A DNA stretch of 64,000 nucleotides from Candidatus Aminicenantota bacterium (GTDB lineage Bacteria; Acidobacteriota; Aminicenantia; Aminicenantales; UBA8522). Made by a program: the position numbers and the translations under genes. The notes beneath the pieces were generated by a model. The model made no database searches, was not told where the DNA came from, and was given only the letters and a program-made list of their open reading frames with translations. The DNA is taken from contig JAFNEO010000058.1 in assembly GCA_017886205.1 (NCBI GenBank), positions 1-64,000 of the forward strand, read 5' to 3'. This document shows positions 17,331 through 26,189 of this stretch, piece by piece; within the stretch, counting starts at the first letter, position 1, and every line of letters starts with the position of its first letter.

Positions 17331-18540
17331 GCGCCCTGCGGGCCGGGTACGGGGAGATGATCATCACTCCCCCGCTCGGGACCGACCTGACGGGGTTCGG
17401 GTTCTATCTGGACAGGAAAGCGGAGAGAGTCCTCGACGACCTCAAGGTCAGGGCCCTTTATCTGGATGACCAGAAGGCGCGCCTCCTCATCATCAGCTGC
17501 GACCTCCTCGGCCTGAGCGTCGCCCGGGCAGACAGAATCCGCAGCCAGTCGGCGCCGCGCTCGGTCTGCCGGCCCGGAACATCCTCCTGGCCTGCACGCA
17601 CACTCACTCCGGGCCGGCGACAGAGGCCATGCCCGGTCTGGGCAGAGTAAACGGCACGTACATGCAGCGTCTTCCCCAGGCTATTGTGAAGGCGGCTGTG
17701 CTGGCCGCCACTTCCGGCGAAGACGCGGAGTTCGCGTTCGAGATGGAGGCGGCGGAGCCGATCGGGTTCAACCGCCGGCGGAGAAACTTCGAGGAAATCG
17801 ACCCCTGGCTCAAAGTGGCTGTGTTCCGCCAGAAAAGCCGCCGCCTTTTCCTTCTGAACTATGCCTGCCATGCTGTAACACTCGGGCCGGCCAGGGAGGT
17901 TTCCGCCGACTGGCCTGGCGCGTTGATGCGCGAGATCGAAAGCGGCGGCGACCGCGGCCTCTTTCTCCAAGGATACTGCGGCGATGTCGACCCGGTCGTC
18001 TATCTGAACAGGAGGCTGGGGGCAACTGCGGCCGACCTCGATCTCTACGGCAAGGTCCTCGCTGCCAGAGCGCGGAAAGCGCAAGACCGTGCCGTCTTCG
18101 AATCAGAGGCTTGCCTGAAGGCCGCGGAGAAAAGGATTCGCCTCCCCCTCCTCGAATCCAACCGGGAATTTCCCCGGGTCCGACGAATCATCCTCGACTG
18201 GAGGAAGCGGGCGGAGAAACGGCATGCCGCCTTCCGCAAATCCCCCTGGATGGAGAACATCCCCATCCAGGCGATGGCCGTCGGCGGCTTGAAAATCCTC
18301 GGACTTCCGGGTGAGGTTTTTTGTCGCTATGGATTGACGCTCCGGAGGAGTTGGCCTGCCCTGACAACTGCGAGCTCTGCAAACGGGGATATCGGATATC
18401 TACCGACGAGGCGGGCCTACGGCACGCCCGACGATTATGCCTGTTATTTTGCTCCCAAGTTCTACGGCCTTTTCCCCTTCTCGCCGGCCATCGAAACGAT
18501 CCTTCTCAGAAAGAGCCGGAGCCTCTTGGCAAATCTCTGA
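17327..18540 (+). pseudogene. Neutral/alkaline ceramidase-like hydrolase, frameshifted
   Basis: The locus encodes the N-terminal domain type of neutral ceramidases. The first frame gives 'RAGYGEMIITPPLGTDLTGFGF' and 'LLIISCDLLGLS', ending in sense near 17550. The next frame (shift of -1, between about 17545 and 17560) supplies the zinc/active-site block 'ACTHTHSGPATEAMPG', then 'LNYACHAVTLGP', 'LFLQGYCGDVDPV' and the C-terminal 'NGDIGYLPTRRAYGTPDDY'. Joined, it is about 400 residues and otherwise intact. No slippery heptamer is visible at the junction, so a real one-base deletion or an assembly error is more likely than recoding. The GTG start overlaps the upstream stop. No signal peptide is seen. 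Confidence 0.75.
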
Positions 18541-18579
18541 GAAACACCGCTAACTTCGGCGGCTTGACGACTCAATTGA

Positions 18580-18588
18580 TGGTATAAT
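18580..18588 (+). promoter_or_regulatory. Extended -10 promoter of the AsmA/YdbH-like gene
   Basis: TGGTATAAT with TATAAT at 18583-18588. A TTGACG upstream (18564-18569) is only 13 bp away, too close to pair. The ATG is 15 nt after the -10 box, so the leader would be about 8 nt. Confidence 0.6.
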
Positions 18589-18603
18589 CCGGACGGGACG
18601 GTC

Positions 18604-21600
18604 ATGAAGAAGGCGTTCAGGAAGATCCTTCGCATAGGGGCTATCGTCGCCTCTCTCCTCATCCTCGCCGTCGTCGCCGCGGTGCTCCTCGTCCTCTTCG
18701 ACAAGCCACTTATCAAGAACATCCTCCAGGCGCAGCTCGGGAAAAGGACGGGGATGACTGTCCGCGCCGGCAAGCTCGACTACTCTCTCTTCCCCTTTCG
18801 CCTCACGGTCGAGGCGCTCGAACTCGGCCAGGAGAACGATTACCAGAAGTGGGGCCTCTTCTTGACGCGCCTCGAGGCCAAAGGGGATTTCTGGAAGCTC
18901 GTCCGAGGCACGAAGCCGGCCATCGAGACGATCGAAGCCGACGGCGCCGTCTTCCGCCTGGAGCAAAAGGCGGTCTCCGAGTTGAATTTCGAAGCGATTA
19001 TCCTCCGGACATCGGACACCCTCGCCTGGGCTAGGCGGATATCGGTCGCGAACGCCCGCGTGACAGTCTCTCTTCCCTCGCAAGATGCAAGCCTGGAGAA
19101 TTTGGATATTTCCCTCATGACGGAAGACGAGGGCAGCGGCGTTGCCTATTCCATCAGCCGCTCTGATATCGACATCAAGGACAAGGGCGGGGCCTTCAGC
19201 CTGAGGAGCGGGCTGACATCTTCGGGCACACTTCGACTGGCTTCGTCCTTCGGCCTCGACGCCGCCTTCGCCTTCGATTCGCCGCGGGTCGCCGTGGCCG
19301 GGATCGAAGAATCGCTAGCCGGCATCACTATCGGATTGACCGGCCGCTTCGACATGGCCGCACAGGAGCTCGCCGTCTCCCGGCTCAAAATCGGTGTCCC
19401 GGGCCTCCTCGACCTAGAAGGAACGGTGGGGGGAAGGTTCGGTCATGGCGTTTTCTTGGAGGCTGAGGCCACGGCCCGGTTCGACAAGCTCGAAAACCTG
19501 GTCGCCCTCCTCGGACCCCGGCTTCCCACCGAGTTCCGCAGGGCCCGCCTTCGGGGCCGGGCCGTTCTTTCGGGGAAATACGGAATCCAGCGTTCGGGCC
19601 AGGAAACAAGGGACAGCCTCGCCGGCTCCCTGGCGCTCGAAGGCGTGGAGTTTGACTACGTTCTCAATGGGCTTCCCCTTCATGTTCGGGCTTCCGGCAA
19701 GCTCTACGCGGCCGGCCCTTCGCGAGCCCCCCGACTCTCGGCCGATGTCCGCTCGTCCATCGGCAAAGTCGCCTTGGACAATCTCAGTGTCGGGAACTCC
19801 GAGGTCCACATCGTCGCCGCGGCCACGAAAGAAGATGTGGACATCTCCAGGCTTGACGCCGCGTTTAAGGATCTCTGCTTCGATGTCGCCGAAGGGAAGA
19901 GGATATCCTTTGACAAAGTCACCCTCACGGGAAAGGCGGGCCTGAACCTCGGCCGGAAAACGATGGTCTTGAATTCGTTCGAAGCCAGGTTTCCCGGCAT
20001 CGCCCCTCTCTTCGTGACGGGACGGTACGGACTGGGAAAAACACATGCAGCCCAGGTCCGGCTCGAAAGCCGCGGCTTGGATATCCCGGCCGTGCGCACG
20101 CTCGCGGCGCCGTTCATCCCGGAAAGTTTTGCCGGCTGGGACCTCGGCGGCACGGCCGACCTCTCGCTCGAAGCCCGCCGGCCGGCCGCTTCTGGTGTGG
20201 ATTGGGGATTCTCGGGAGCCGTATCGCTCGCTCAGGCCAGGTTAAACGACCCTTCCTTCACGATCGCCGGCGAAGGGATCGACGCCGTACTAAGGGTCGA
20301 AGGCGCGTATGCCGCTTCGAAGGGACTGTCGTTCAGAGGCGCTCTCGACATCGGCCAGGGCGAATCGCTGTGGAAGGCGATCTACGTCTCTTGGAGCAAG
20401 CACCCGCTTAAAGCGACGGTCGCCGGCCGCTACTACCCCGACTCGGGCGGGATGGATGACCTCGCGGCCCGTTTCCTTTTTCCGACGATCGGGGAAGTCA
20501 ACCTCACCGGCTCGGTCAAAACACGCCCCTCGCCGGCGTTCGACCTGCGTTCGGACGCGCGTTTGAACCTAGGACCGCTCTATTCCCTCTACACTCAAGC
20601 CGGAGGCTCCCAGGAGAACCGGATGATCCTCGAGGGAACGCTGGGGGCGGGTCTTCTCGTCCTGAAAGAAGGAGACGCGCTTTCGGTCACCGGAAAGTTG
20701 ACGCTCGCCGATACGAACCTTGAACTCCCCTTGACCAGAACCCTTCTTCTCGGCGTCGATGCCGAGCTCCCGATCCATTACGAGTCCGGAAAAGTCGCGA
20801 CCGACTCCCCGGAGAGTCCGTTCCCCGAAGAGGGCTTCCTCCGAATCGAAGAATTCCGGAACTCCTTTATGACCCTAAAGTCCGTGGCCGTCTCCCTCCG
20901 AGCCGGCGCGAACGCCTTCTCCATCGAACCTCTCACCCTGGAGCTTTACGGCGGCCGTCTTGAGCTCGGCCGGACGACCTTCCGCGTCGACCCGGAAAGC
21001 GGCTCGCTCCAAGGCGTCGGCTCCCTGGCCCTCCGCGATCTCGACATCTCCCTCTTCCCCATCCAGTCGCCCCAGTTCCGACTGACAGGCAAAGTGCGGG
21101 CCGAGTTCCCGAGGCTCGACATCAGCTCCCGAGAAATAGCGATTTCCGGCCGGGGCGAGGCCGATGTCTTTGGCGGCAAGGTTATCCTGAGAGACCTCTC
21201 CGTTTCCAATCCTTTCACCCCGGGCCGCTCGATCTCGCTCAACATCGACCTCCTCGACCTCGACCTGAAGAAGCTCACCCAGGAGGTCCCCTTCGGCGAG
21301 GTGACAGGGATCGTCCGCGGCGAGGTGCGCAACCTCGTCATCACCTACAGACAGCCGGAGCGGTTCGAATTCCGGATCGAGTCCGTGCCCCGGAAAGGCG
21401 TGCCGCAGACGTTCAGCATCAAAGCCGTAGACGACCTGACCGTCCTCAGCTCAGGCCAACAAGCTACGGCCGGAACTAGCCGGTTCTGGATGCGCTTCAT
21501 CCGCGGTTTACGCTACCAGAAGCTGGGCATCGTCAGCACGCTCCGCAACGACATCTTCACCCTGAACGGCACGATCCACGAAGGGGGAGTCGAATACCTG

Positions 21601-21714
21601 GTGAAGAAACCGGCGTTTTTTGGTATAAATGTGGTGAACCGCATGCCCAAGAACGTAATCAGCTTTAAAGAAATGACCGGCCGGCTTAAGAGAGTCGGCC
21701 ATTCTGAAAAATAA
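18604..21714 (+). CDS. AsmA/YdbH-like intermembrane (lipid transport) protein
   Basis: This 1036-residue protein has one N-terminal membrane anchor ('IGAIVASLLILAVVAAVLLVL', about residues 12-33) and then a very long beta-rich chain typical of AsmA-like bridge proteins, which span the periplasm and carry phospholipids between membranes. The start of the chain ('GMTVRAGKLDYSLFPFRLTVEALEL') fits the AsmA N-terminus. The C-terminal region ('GRGEADVFGGKVILRDLSVSNPF', 'LDLKKLTQEVPFGEVTGIVRGEVRNL') resembles YdbH. A YdbL/DUF1318 gene follows 25 nt later, as in the E. coli ydbH-ynbE-ydbL operon. Codon use is uniform and no breaks are seen. Confidence 0.82.
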   Translation: MKKAFRKILRIGAIVASLLILAVVAAVLLVLFDKPLIKNILQAQLGKRTGMTVRAGKLDYSLFPFRLTVEALELGQENDYQKWGLFLTRLEAKGDFWKLVRGTKPAIETIEADGAVFRLEQKAVSELNFEAIILRTSDTLAWARRISVANARVTVSLPSQDASLENLDISLMTEDEGSGVAYSISRSDIDIKDKGGAFSLRSGLTSSGTLRLASSFGLDAAFAFDSPRVAVAGIEESLAGITIGLTGRFDMAAQELAVSRLKIGVPGLLDLEGTVGGRFGHGVFLEAEATARFDKLENLVALLGPRLPTEFRRARLRGRAVLSGKYGIQRSGQETRDSLAGSLALEGVEFDYVLNGLPLHVRASGKLYAAGPSRAPRLSADVRSSIGKVALDNLSVGNSEVHIVAAATKEDVDISRLDAAFKDLCFDVAEGKRISFDKVTLTGKAGLNLGRKTMVLNSFEARFPGIAPLFVTGRYGLGKTHAAQVRLESRGLDIPAVRTLAAPFIPESFAGWDLGGTADLSLEARRPAASGVDWGFSGAVSLAQARLNDPSFTIAGEGIDAVLRVEGAYAASKGLSFRGALDIGQGESLWKAIYVSWSKHPLKATVAGRYYPDSGGMDDLAARFLFPTIGEVNLTGSVKTRPSPAFDLRSDARLNLGPLYSLYTQAGGSQENRMILEGTLGAGLLVLKEGDALSVTGKLTLADTNLELPLTRTLLLGVDAELPIHYESGKVATDSPESPFPEEGFLRIEEFRNSFMTLKSVAVSLRAGANAFSIEPLTLELYGGRLELGRTTFRVDPESGSLQGVGSLALRDLDISLFPIQSPQFRLTGKVRAEFPRLDISSREIAISGRGEADVFGGKVILRDLSVSNPFTPGRSISLNIDLLDLDLKKLTQEVPFGEVTGIVRGEVRNLVITYRQPERFEFRIESVPRKGVPQTFSIKAVDDLTVLSSGQQATAGTSRFWMRFIRGLRYQKLGIVSTLRNDIFTLNGTIHEGGVEYLVKKPAFFGINVVNRMPKNVISFKEMTGRLKRVGHSEK

Positions 21715-21739
21715 TTCCCCCAGGTAAGGAGGACGCGAC

Positions 21740-22330
21740 ATGAGAAAACGATATGCCCTGGGAATGACCGCGGCCGTGGGCTTGACCTTCGTCCTGGCCT
21801 GTATCACAGTTAACATCTACTTCCCGGAAGCGACGGTCAGGCAGGTCGCCGAGGAGATCGTGGGCGAGATTCAGCAGAAGGCCGCAGAGAAGGTAGGCCA
21901 AGAGCCCGTCAAGAAACTCTCTGCGCTGCCGAAGATGGTTTCTTTCTCTCTCATCCCCGCGGCCTACGCGCAGGAGGAGACGACCGTCTCCAACCCGGCC
22001 ATCCGCACCCTTAAGGATTCCATTGCGAATCATCTCGCTGCCATGATGCCGTCTTTCGCCGCCGGAAACATCGGTTTGACGAACAAGGGCCTTGTCGAAA
22101 TTCGCGATGAAGCCGGCCTCAACCTCCAGGCCAAGGCGGCGCTGCGGCAACTGGTTAAGGAGGATAATGGCGACCGGATGAAGCTCTACGCGGAAGTGGC
22201 CAAGGCACTCAACATCGAAGCCAGCCAGATCGAACGCATCCAGAAAATCTTCGCTGAAAACTGGATAAAGAGTGCCGCGGCCGGCTGGTGGGTCCAGCAG
22301 GAAGACGGCGCCTGGGTCAGGAAGACGTGA
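21740..22330 (+). CDS. DUF1318 (YdbL-like) protein with YnbE-like lipobox start
   Basis: This 196-residue protein begins with a lipoprotein-like signal ('GLTFVLACITVNIYFPEA'), then an Ala/Glu helix, a possible second signal-like segment ending in 'PAAYAQEE', and the DUF1318 domain at about 95-196 ('RDEAGLNLQAKAALRQLVKEDNGDRMKLY', 'IQKIFAENWIKSAAAGWWVQ'). In E. coli, YnbE (a small lipoprotein) and YdbL assist YdbH in intermembrane transport. Here the 'C-x-TVNIYFPEA' start may supply the YnbE-like part on the same chain. TAAGGAGG precedes the ATG. Confidence 0.85.
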   Translation: MRKRYALGMTAAVGLTFVLACITVNIYFPEATVRQVAEEIVGEIQQKAAEKVGQEPVKKLSALPKMVSFSLIPAAYAQEETTVSNPAIRTLKDSIANHLAAMMPSFAAGNIGLTNKGLVEIRDEAGLNLQAKAALRQLVKEDNGDRMKLYAEVAKALNIEASQIERIQKIFAENWIKSAAAGWWVQQEDGAWVRKT

Positions 22331-22333
22331 TCC

Positions 22334-23665
22334 CTAGCGGGAACGGGGGATGCTGGAGATAATCTTCTTGAACTGAGGTTTCTTCATCATCCTTTTCATC
22401 TCCAGGAACTGTTTGAGGAGCTGGTTGACCTCGAAGACCGGACGGCCGCTTCCCCTGGCGATGCGCAGCCGGCGCCGGCCGTCAATGATCCTGGGGTCCT
22501 CGCGCTCCCGGGGTGTCATCGAGCCGATCATGGCCTCAAAGTGAAGGACCTTCCGGTCGTCCATGTCCACGCCGGCCAGGTTCTTGAACATGCCGCCGCT
22601 GGGGAGGTACTTCAGGATCTGAGAAAAGGAACCCATCTTCCTGATCTGCCGAAGCTGCTTCCGGAAATCTTCGAGCGTGAACTCATCCTGGCTTAGCTTG
22701 CGGGCGATCTCCTCTGCCTCCTTGACGTCAGCCTCTTGCTCAGCCTTCTCGATCAGGCCGAGGATGTCGCCCATGCCCAGGATGCGGGAGGCCATCCGGT
22801 CGGGGTGAAAGACTTCGAGTTTGTCGAACTTCTCGCCGGTCCCAACGAACGTGATGGGCTTTCCCGTGACGGTGACGATGGAAAGGGCCGCTCCTCCCCT
22901 GGCATCGCCGTCGAGCTTGGTCAGGATGACCGAGGTCAGCCCGATTTTTTCCTCGAAGGCCTGGGCGGACCGCACCGCGTCCTGGCCGGTCATGGCATCT
23001 CCGACGTAGATGATCTCGGTCGGCTGGAGGGCTTCCTTGACCAGGCGAAGCTCCGTCATCAGCTCTTCATCGACATGGAGCCGTCCAGCGGTATCCACGA
23101 TGAGCAGATCATAACCCCTATTCCTGGTGTGGATGATGAGGTCCTTGAGGGCCTTCTGGGGCGAGGCCATCTGCTCCCGGCTCATCTCGTAAAAGGGCAG
23201 GCCGAGCTGGCCGGCGATCATCTGGAGCTGATCCTGGGCGGCCGGCCTTTTCAGGTCGAAAGAGACGAGCAGCGGGTTTTTCTGGAGGGCAAGGCACCAC
23301 TTGGCCAGCTTGCCGCAGGATGTGGTTTTTCCGGAGCCCTGGAGACCGACCAGCATCAGAATAGTGGGAGGCTGGCCGGAGAAACGCAGGGGTTTGGCCT
23401 CCTGGCCGAGAACGGCCGTCAGTTCGTCGCGGAGGATCTTGATCACCTGCTGGCCCGGAGTCAGGCTGTCCAGGACCTTCTGGTCCAGGGCTTTGGACTG
23501 GATCTTCTCGACGAGCTCTTTGACGACCTTATAATTGACGTCGGCCTCGAGCAGGGCCAGGCGGATCATCCGCAGGGCCTCGGCCATATTCTTTTCGGTG
23601 ATCTTGCCTTCCCCCCGGACGAACTTCAGGACCTTCTCGAGCCTGGCGGATAGCTGTTCGAACAT
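22334..23665 (-). CDS. ffh: Signal recognition particle protein Ffh
   Basis: Ffh is the GTPase that binds 4.5S RNA and signal sequences and targets ribosomes to FtsY at the membrane. The N domain ('MFEQLSARLEKVLKFVRGEGK'), G domain ('LVGLQGSGKTTSCGKLA', 'VDTAGRLHVDEELM', 'LTKLDGDARGGAALS') and methionine-rich M domain ('DFRKQLRQIRKMGSFSQILKYLP', 'RIARGSGRPVFEVNQLLKQFLEMKRMMKK') are all present. The second of two tandem ATGs is chosen because it gives the usual 'MF' start and better spacing to AGAGGTG. It is detached from rpsP. The 3' end is 3 nt from the convergent DUF1318 stop. Confidence 0.97.
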   Translation of the reverse strand: MFEQLSARLEKVLKFVRGEGKITEKNMAEALRMIRLALLEADVNYKVVKELVEKIQSKALDQKVLDSLTPGQQVIKILRDELTAVLGQEAKPLRFSGQPPTILMLVGLQGSGKTTSCGKLAKWCLALQKNPLLVSFDLKRPAAQDQLQMIAGQLGLPFYEMSREQMASPQKALKDLIIHTRNRGYDLLIVDTAGRLHVDEELMTELRLVKEALQPTEIIYVGDAMTGQDAVRSAQAFEEKIGLTSVILTKLDGDARGGAALSIVTVTGKPITFVGTGEKFDKLEVFHPDRMASRILGMGDILGLIEKAEQEADVKEAEEIARKLSQDEFTLEDFRKQLRQIRKMGSFSQILKYLPSGGMFKNLAGVDMDDRKVLHFEAMIGSMTPREREDPRIIDGRRRLRIARGSGRPVFEVNQLLKQFLEMKRMMKKPQFKKIISSIPRSR

Positions 23666-23700
23666 CATTCACCTCTGGGGCGATTCGCAAGGACGTCCTT

Positions 23701-23728
23701 ATTATGGCCCTTTCGGGAACCAAGTCAA
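23701..23728 (-). promoter_or_regulatory. Promoter of ffh
   Basis: Minus strand: TTGACT (23728-23723), 16-bp spacer, CATAAT (23706-23701). Confidence 0.65.
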
Positions 23729-23751
23729 ACTGGAGCCAAGCCCGCAACATC

Positions 23752-23780
23752 TTGACATTGCCCTGCTTTCTGAGTAAGGT
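23752..23780 (+). promoter_or_regulatory. Promoter of accBC
   Basis: Perfect -35 TTGACA (23752-23757), 17-bp spacer, -10 TAAGGT (23775-23780). It is divergent from the ffh promoter, which ends 24 bp away. The accB start is 80 nt downstream. Confidence 0.6.
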
Positions 23781-23859
23781 AATAAGCACCTCGGTAACTC
23801 AACACGCCCTGAGATAGCATACAAAAAGTGCTCCATTGACCTCTTTGGAGGACAGTCCG

Positions 23860-24339
23860 ATGAACAATAAAAAGATTGATTACGAAGAAATCACCAAGCT
23901 CGTCAGCTTCCTCGAAGAAAAGCACCTGACTCACTTCGAGCTGGAAGTGGAGGGGTTCAAAATAAAGATCAGCCGGGCTCTGCCCCAGGTGGCGGCTCCG
24001 GCCGCGGTCGCCGTGCCGGCTCCGGCTCCTCAGCCGGAATCCGCTCAGCCGGCAGCCCAGGCCTCTCCTGCGGCCGGCGAAGCCCCGGGCGCTTTCCATT
24101 ACATCACTTCACCCATGGTGGGGACGTTTTACCGGGCGCCCGATCCCACATCGCCTTCGTTCGTCGAGATCGGGGAGGAAGTTAAGAAGAGTCAGACCCT
24201 TTGCATCATCGAGGCCATGAAGCTGATGAACGAGATCGAATCCGACTTGGACGGCATCGTCGCCGAGATCTATGTAGAAAACGGAAAGCCGGTCGAGTAC
24301 GGGCAGAGGCTTTTCGCCATCCGTCCCGCGGCCGCCTGA
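23860..24339 (+). CDS. accB: Biotin carboxyl carrier protein of acetyl-CoA carboxylase
   Basis: AccB carries the biotin that shuttles CO2 to acetyl-CoA in the first step of fatty acid synthesis. The 159-residue protein has the usual N-terminal segment ('LVSFLEEKHLTHFELEVEGFKIKISR'), an Ala/Pro linker at about 44-77 and the biotinyl domain with the thumb ('SPMVGTFYRAPDPTSPSFVEIG') and biotinylated Lys121 in 'IIEAMKLMNEI'. The ATG at 23860 follows GGAGG at good spacing; an in-frame ATG 24 nt upstream does not. accC follows after 6 nt. Confidence 0.97.
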   Translation: MNNKKIDYEEITKLVSFLEEKHLTHFELEVEGFKIKISRALPQVAAPAAVAVPAPAPQPESAQPAAQASPAAGEAPGAFHYITSPMVGTFYRAPDPTSPSFVEIGEEVKKSQTLCIIEAMKLMNEIESDLDGIVAEIYVENGKPVEYGQRLFAIRPAAA

Positions 24340-24345
24340 ACGCCC

Positions 24346-25704
24346 ATGTTTTCTAAGATCCTGATCGCCAACCGGGGAGAGATTGCCCTCCGAGTCATCC
24401 GGGCCGCGCGGGAGCTCGGCATCAAGACCGTGGCCGTTTACTCCGAGAGCGACCGCAATAGCCTTCATACCATCCTGGCGGACGACAAGGTCTGCATCGG
24501 CCCGGGCCGGGCTTCCGACAGCTATCTCAACATACCCAATATCCTCGGCGCCGCCGAGCTGACCAAGGCGGATGCTATCCATCCGGGATACGGCTTTCTG
24601 GCCGAGAACCCGAGGTTTGCCGAGATCTGCGAATCGTCCGGAATCGTCTTCATCGGCCCGCAGCCGGCCATGATCAAGCTCATGGGCAATAAGAGCCTGG
24701 CCCGCCAGGAGATGAGGAGGGCCCACCTCCCCGTCCTTCCGGGCAGCGATGAGGTCGTCCAGGATCTGGCCGACGCCAAGAAGATCGCCAAGAAAATGGG
24801 CTATCCGGTCATACTCAAGGCGGCGGCCGGCGGCGGCGGCAAAGGGATGCGGACCGCTCGCACCCGGGCCCAGCTCGAGGAGCAGTTCGGCCTGGCCCAG
24901 AACGAAGCCAAGTCGGCCTTCAACGACCCCTCGCTCTACATAGAAAAATACCTTCCCAATTCCCGCCACATCGAAATCCAGATCATCGGCGACAAGTACG
25001 GCAACGTTGTGGCTCTCGGGGAGAGGGAGTGCTCGATCCAGCGAAAGCATCAAAAGGTCATCGAAGAGGCCCCCTCTCCGTTCGTCGACGACCGGCTGCG
25101 CAAAAAAATGATCAAGGCTACCGAGGACGCCGCCCGCCACATCGACTACCAGAGTCTCGGGACGTTCGAGTTCCTGGTCGATGAAAACGAAAGATTCTAC
25201 TTCATGGAGGCCAACACTCGTATCCAGGTCGAGCATCCGGTCACCGAGATGGTGTACAGCGTGGACCTGGTCCAGGAGCAGGTCAGGATTGCGGCCGGGG
25301 AGAAACTCTCTATCCGCGAGGGCATGGAGATGCGGGGCCATGGCCTGGAATGTCGGATCAATGCCGAGGACCCCACGACCTTCAGCCCCAGTCCGGGAAC
25401 GATCGATTTCATGGTCCTCCCGGGAGGTCAGGGCATCCGGGTGGACTCGGCCGCTTACCAAGGCTGGCAGATCCCGCCTGATTATGATTCTCTGGTCGCG
25501 AAAATCATCGCCCTGGCCCCGACCAGGCCCGAGGCTATCAGGAAGATGCAGACCGCCCTGGAGATGACCACGATAGTCGGGATCAAGACCAACCTCCCTC
25601 TCCATCTCGCCATTCTGGCCGACACCGATTTCGCCGAGGGCCGCTACGATACGCAGTTCATGGAGAGGTTCCAGCAGAAAAACAACAACAATAGTCAGAA
25701 GTGA
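24346..25704 (+). CDS. accC: Biotin carboxylase of acetyl-CoA carboxylase
   Basis: AccC carboxylates the biotin of AccB using ATP and bicarbonate. The 452-residue protein is full length with the ATP-grasp features: 'ILIANRGEIALRVIRAARELGI', 'HPGYGFLAENPRFAE', the Gly-rich loop 'KAAAGGGGKGMR', 'RECSIQRKHQKVIEEAPS' and 'FMEANTRIQVEHPVTE'. It lies 6 nt after accB. The carboxyltransferase genes accA and accD are not in the window. Confidence 0.97.
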   Translation: MFSKILIANRGEIALRVIRAARELGIKTVAVYSESDRNSLHTILADDKVCIGPGRASDSYLNIPNILGAAELTKADAIHPGYGFLAENPRFAEICESSGIVFIGPQPAMIKLMGNKSLARQEMRRAHLPVLPGSDEVVQDLADAKKIAKKMGYPVILKAAAGGGGKGMRTARTRAQLEEQFGLAQNEAKSAFNDPSLYIEKYLPNSRHIEIQIIGDKYGNVVALGERECSIQRKHQKVIEEAPSPFVDDRLRKKMIKATEDAARHIDYQSLGTFEFLVDENERFYFMEANTRIQVEHPVTEMVYSVDLVQEQVRIAAGEKLSIREGMEMRGHGLECRINAEDPTTFSPSPGTIDFMVLPGGQGIRVDSAAYQGWQIPPDYDSLVAKIIALAPTRPEAIRKMQTALEMTTIVGIKTNLPLHLAILADTDFAEGRYDTQFMERFQQKNNNNSQK

Positions 25705-25712
25705 GGGTGTCG

Positions 25713-26189
25713 CTACTCGCGGCCGGTCACGACCGTGACGGTGAATTCGCCGGCGTTATCCCCGATGACGATCTCGTTGATCCCCAGGAAGAGACGCCCC
25801 TTGGTTGGCATCTCGACGCGGCTGCTGGCGCCGACATAGAAGAATTCAGCGGCCTCATCCATTTTCTCCTGCTCGGTTTTTTTATCTTTGATCACGGTGA
25901 CGGCGATGACAACTTTCCCGATCAGGGCGCCCAAGTTTCGGTCAGTCAGCGGCTGCTGGAGGGTCCGGAGGTCATAGCCGTCGGGCCCGCAATCGGCCTG
26001 AGGATTGCCCTTCTGGAGAGACAGCGTTCCCTCGGCCGCAAACTCGACTTCCTGGCCCTGGATGACTTCGATTCCCGTGTCCGTCCAGGCGGCATTTCCC
26101 GGAACAACGATGGTCCGGATTTCGTCTCCGGCCACGAGCAGTCCAGAGACCAGCAAGCAGACCAGGGTGAGCCGGCGGCCGCCCTTCAT
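25713..26189 (-). CDS. Secreted PA-IL (LecA)-like domain protein
   Basis: This 158-residue protein has a signal peptide ('LTLVCLLVSGLLVAGDE') and one beta-sandwich that resembles the Pseudomonas galactose lectin PA-IL: 'IVVPGNAAWTDTGIEVIQGQEVEFAAEGTL', 'CGPDGYD', 'LGALIGKV', 'FYVGASSRVEMPTKGRLFLGINEI' and 'NAGEFTVTVV'. In PA-IL the corresponding loops hold calcium and sugar; whether the ligands are kept was not verified. Its ATG overlaps the stop of the inositol monophosphatase gene (ATGA). Confidence 0.75.
   Translation of the reverse strand: MKGGRRLTLVCLLVSGLLVAGDEIRTIVVPGNAAWTDTGIEVIQGQEVEFAAEGTLSLQKGNPQADCGPDGYDLRTLQQPLTDRNLGALIGKVVIAVTVIKDKKTEQEKMDEAAEFFYVGASSRVEMPTKGRLFLGINEIVIGDNAGEFTVTVVTGRE

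Noticed and set aside
17545-17560. Programmed frameshift in the ceramidase-like gene
   Set aside because: No X XXY YYZ heptamer or other slippery run is at the junction, unlike the acetamidase locus; a deletion or assembly error is more likely.
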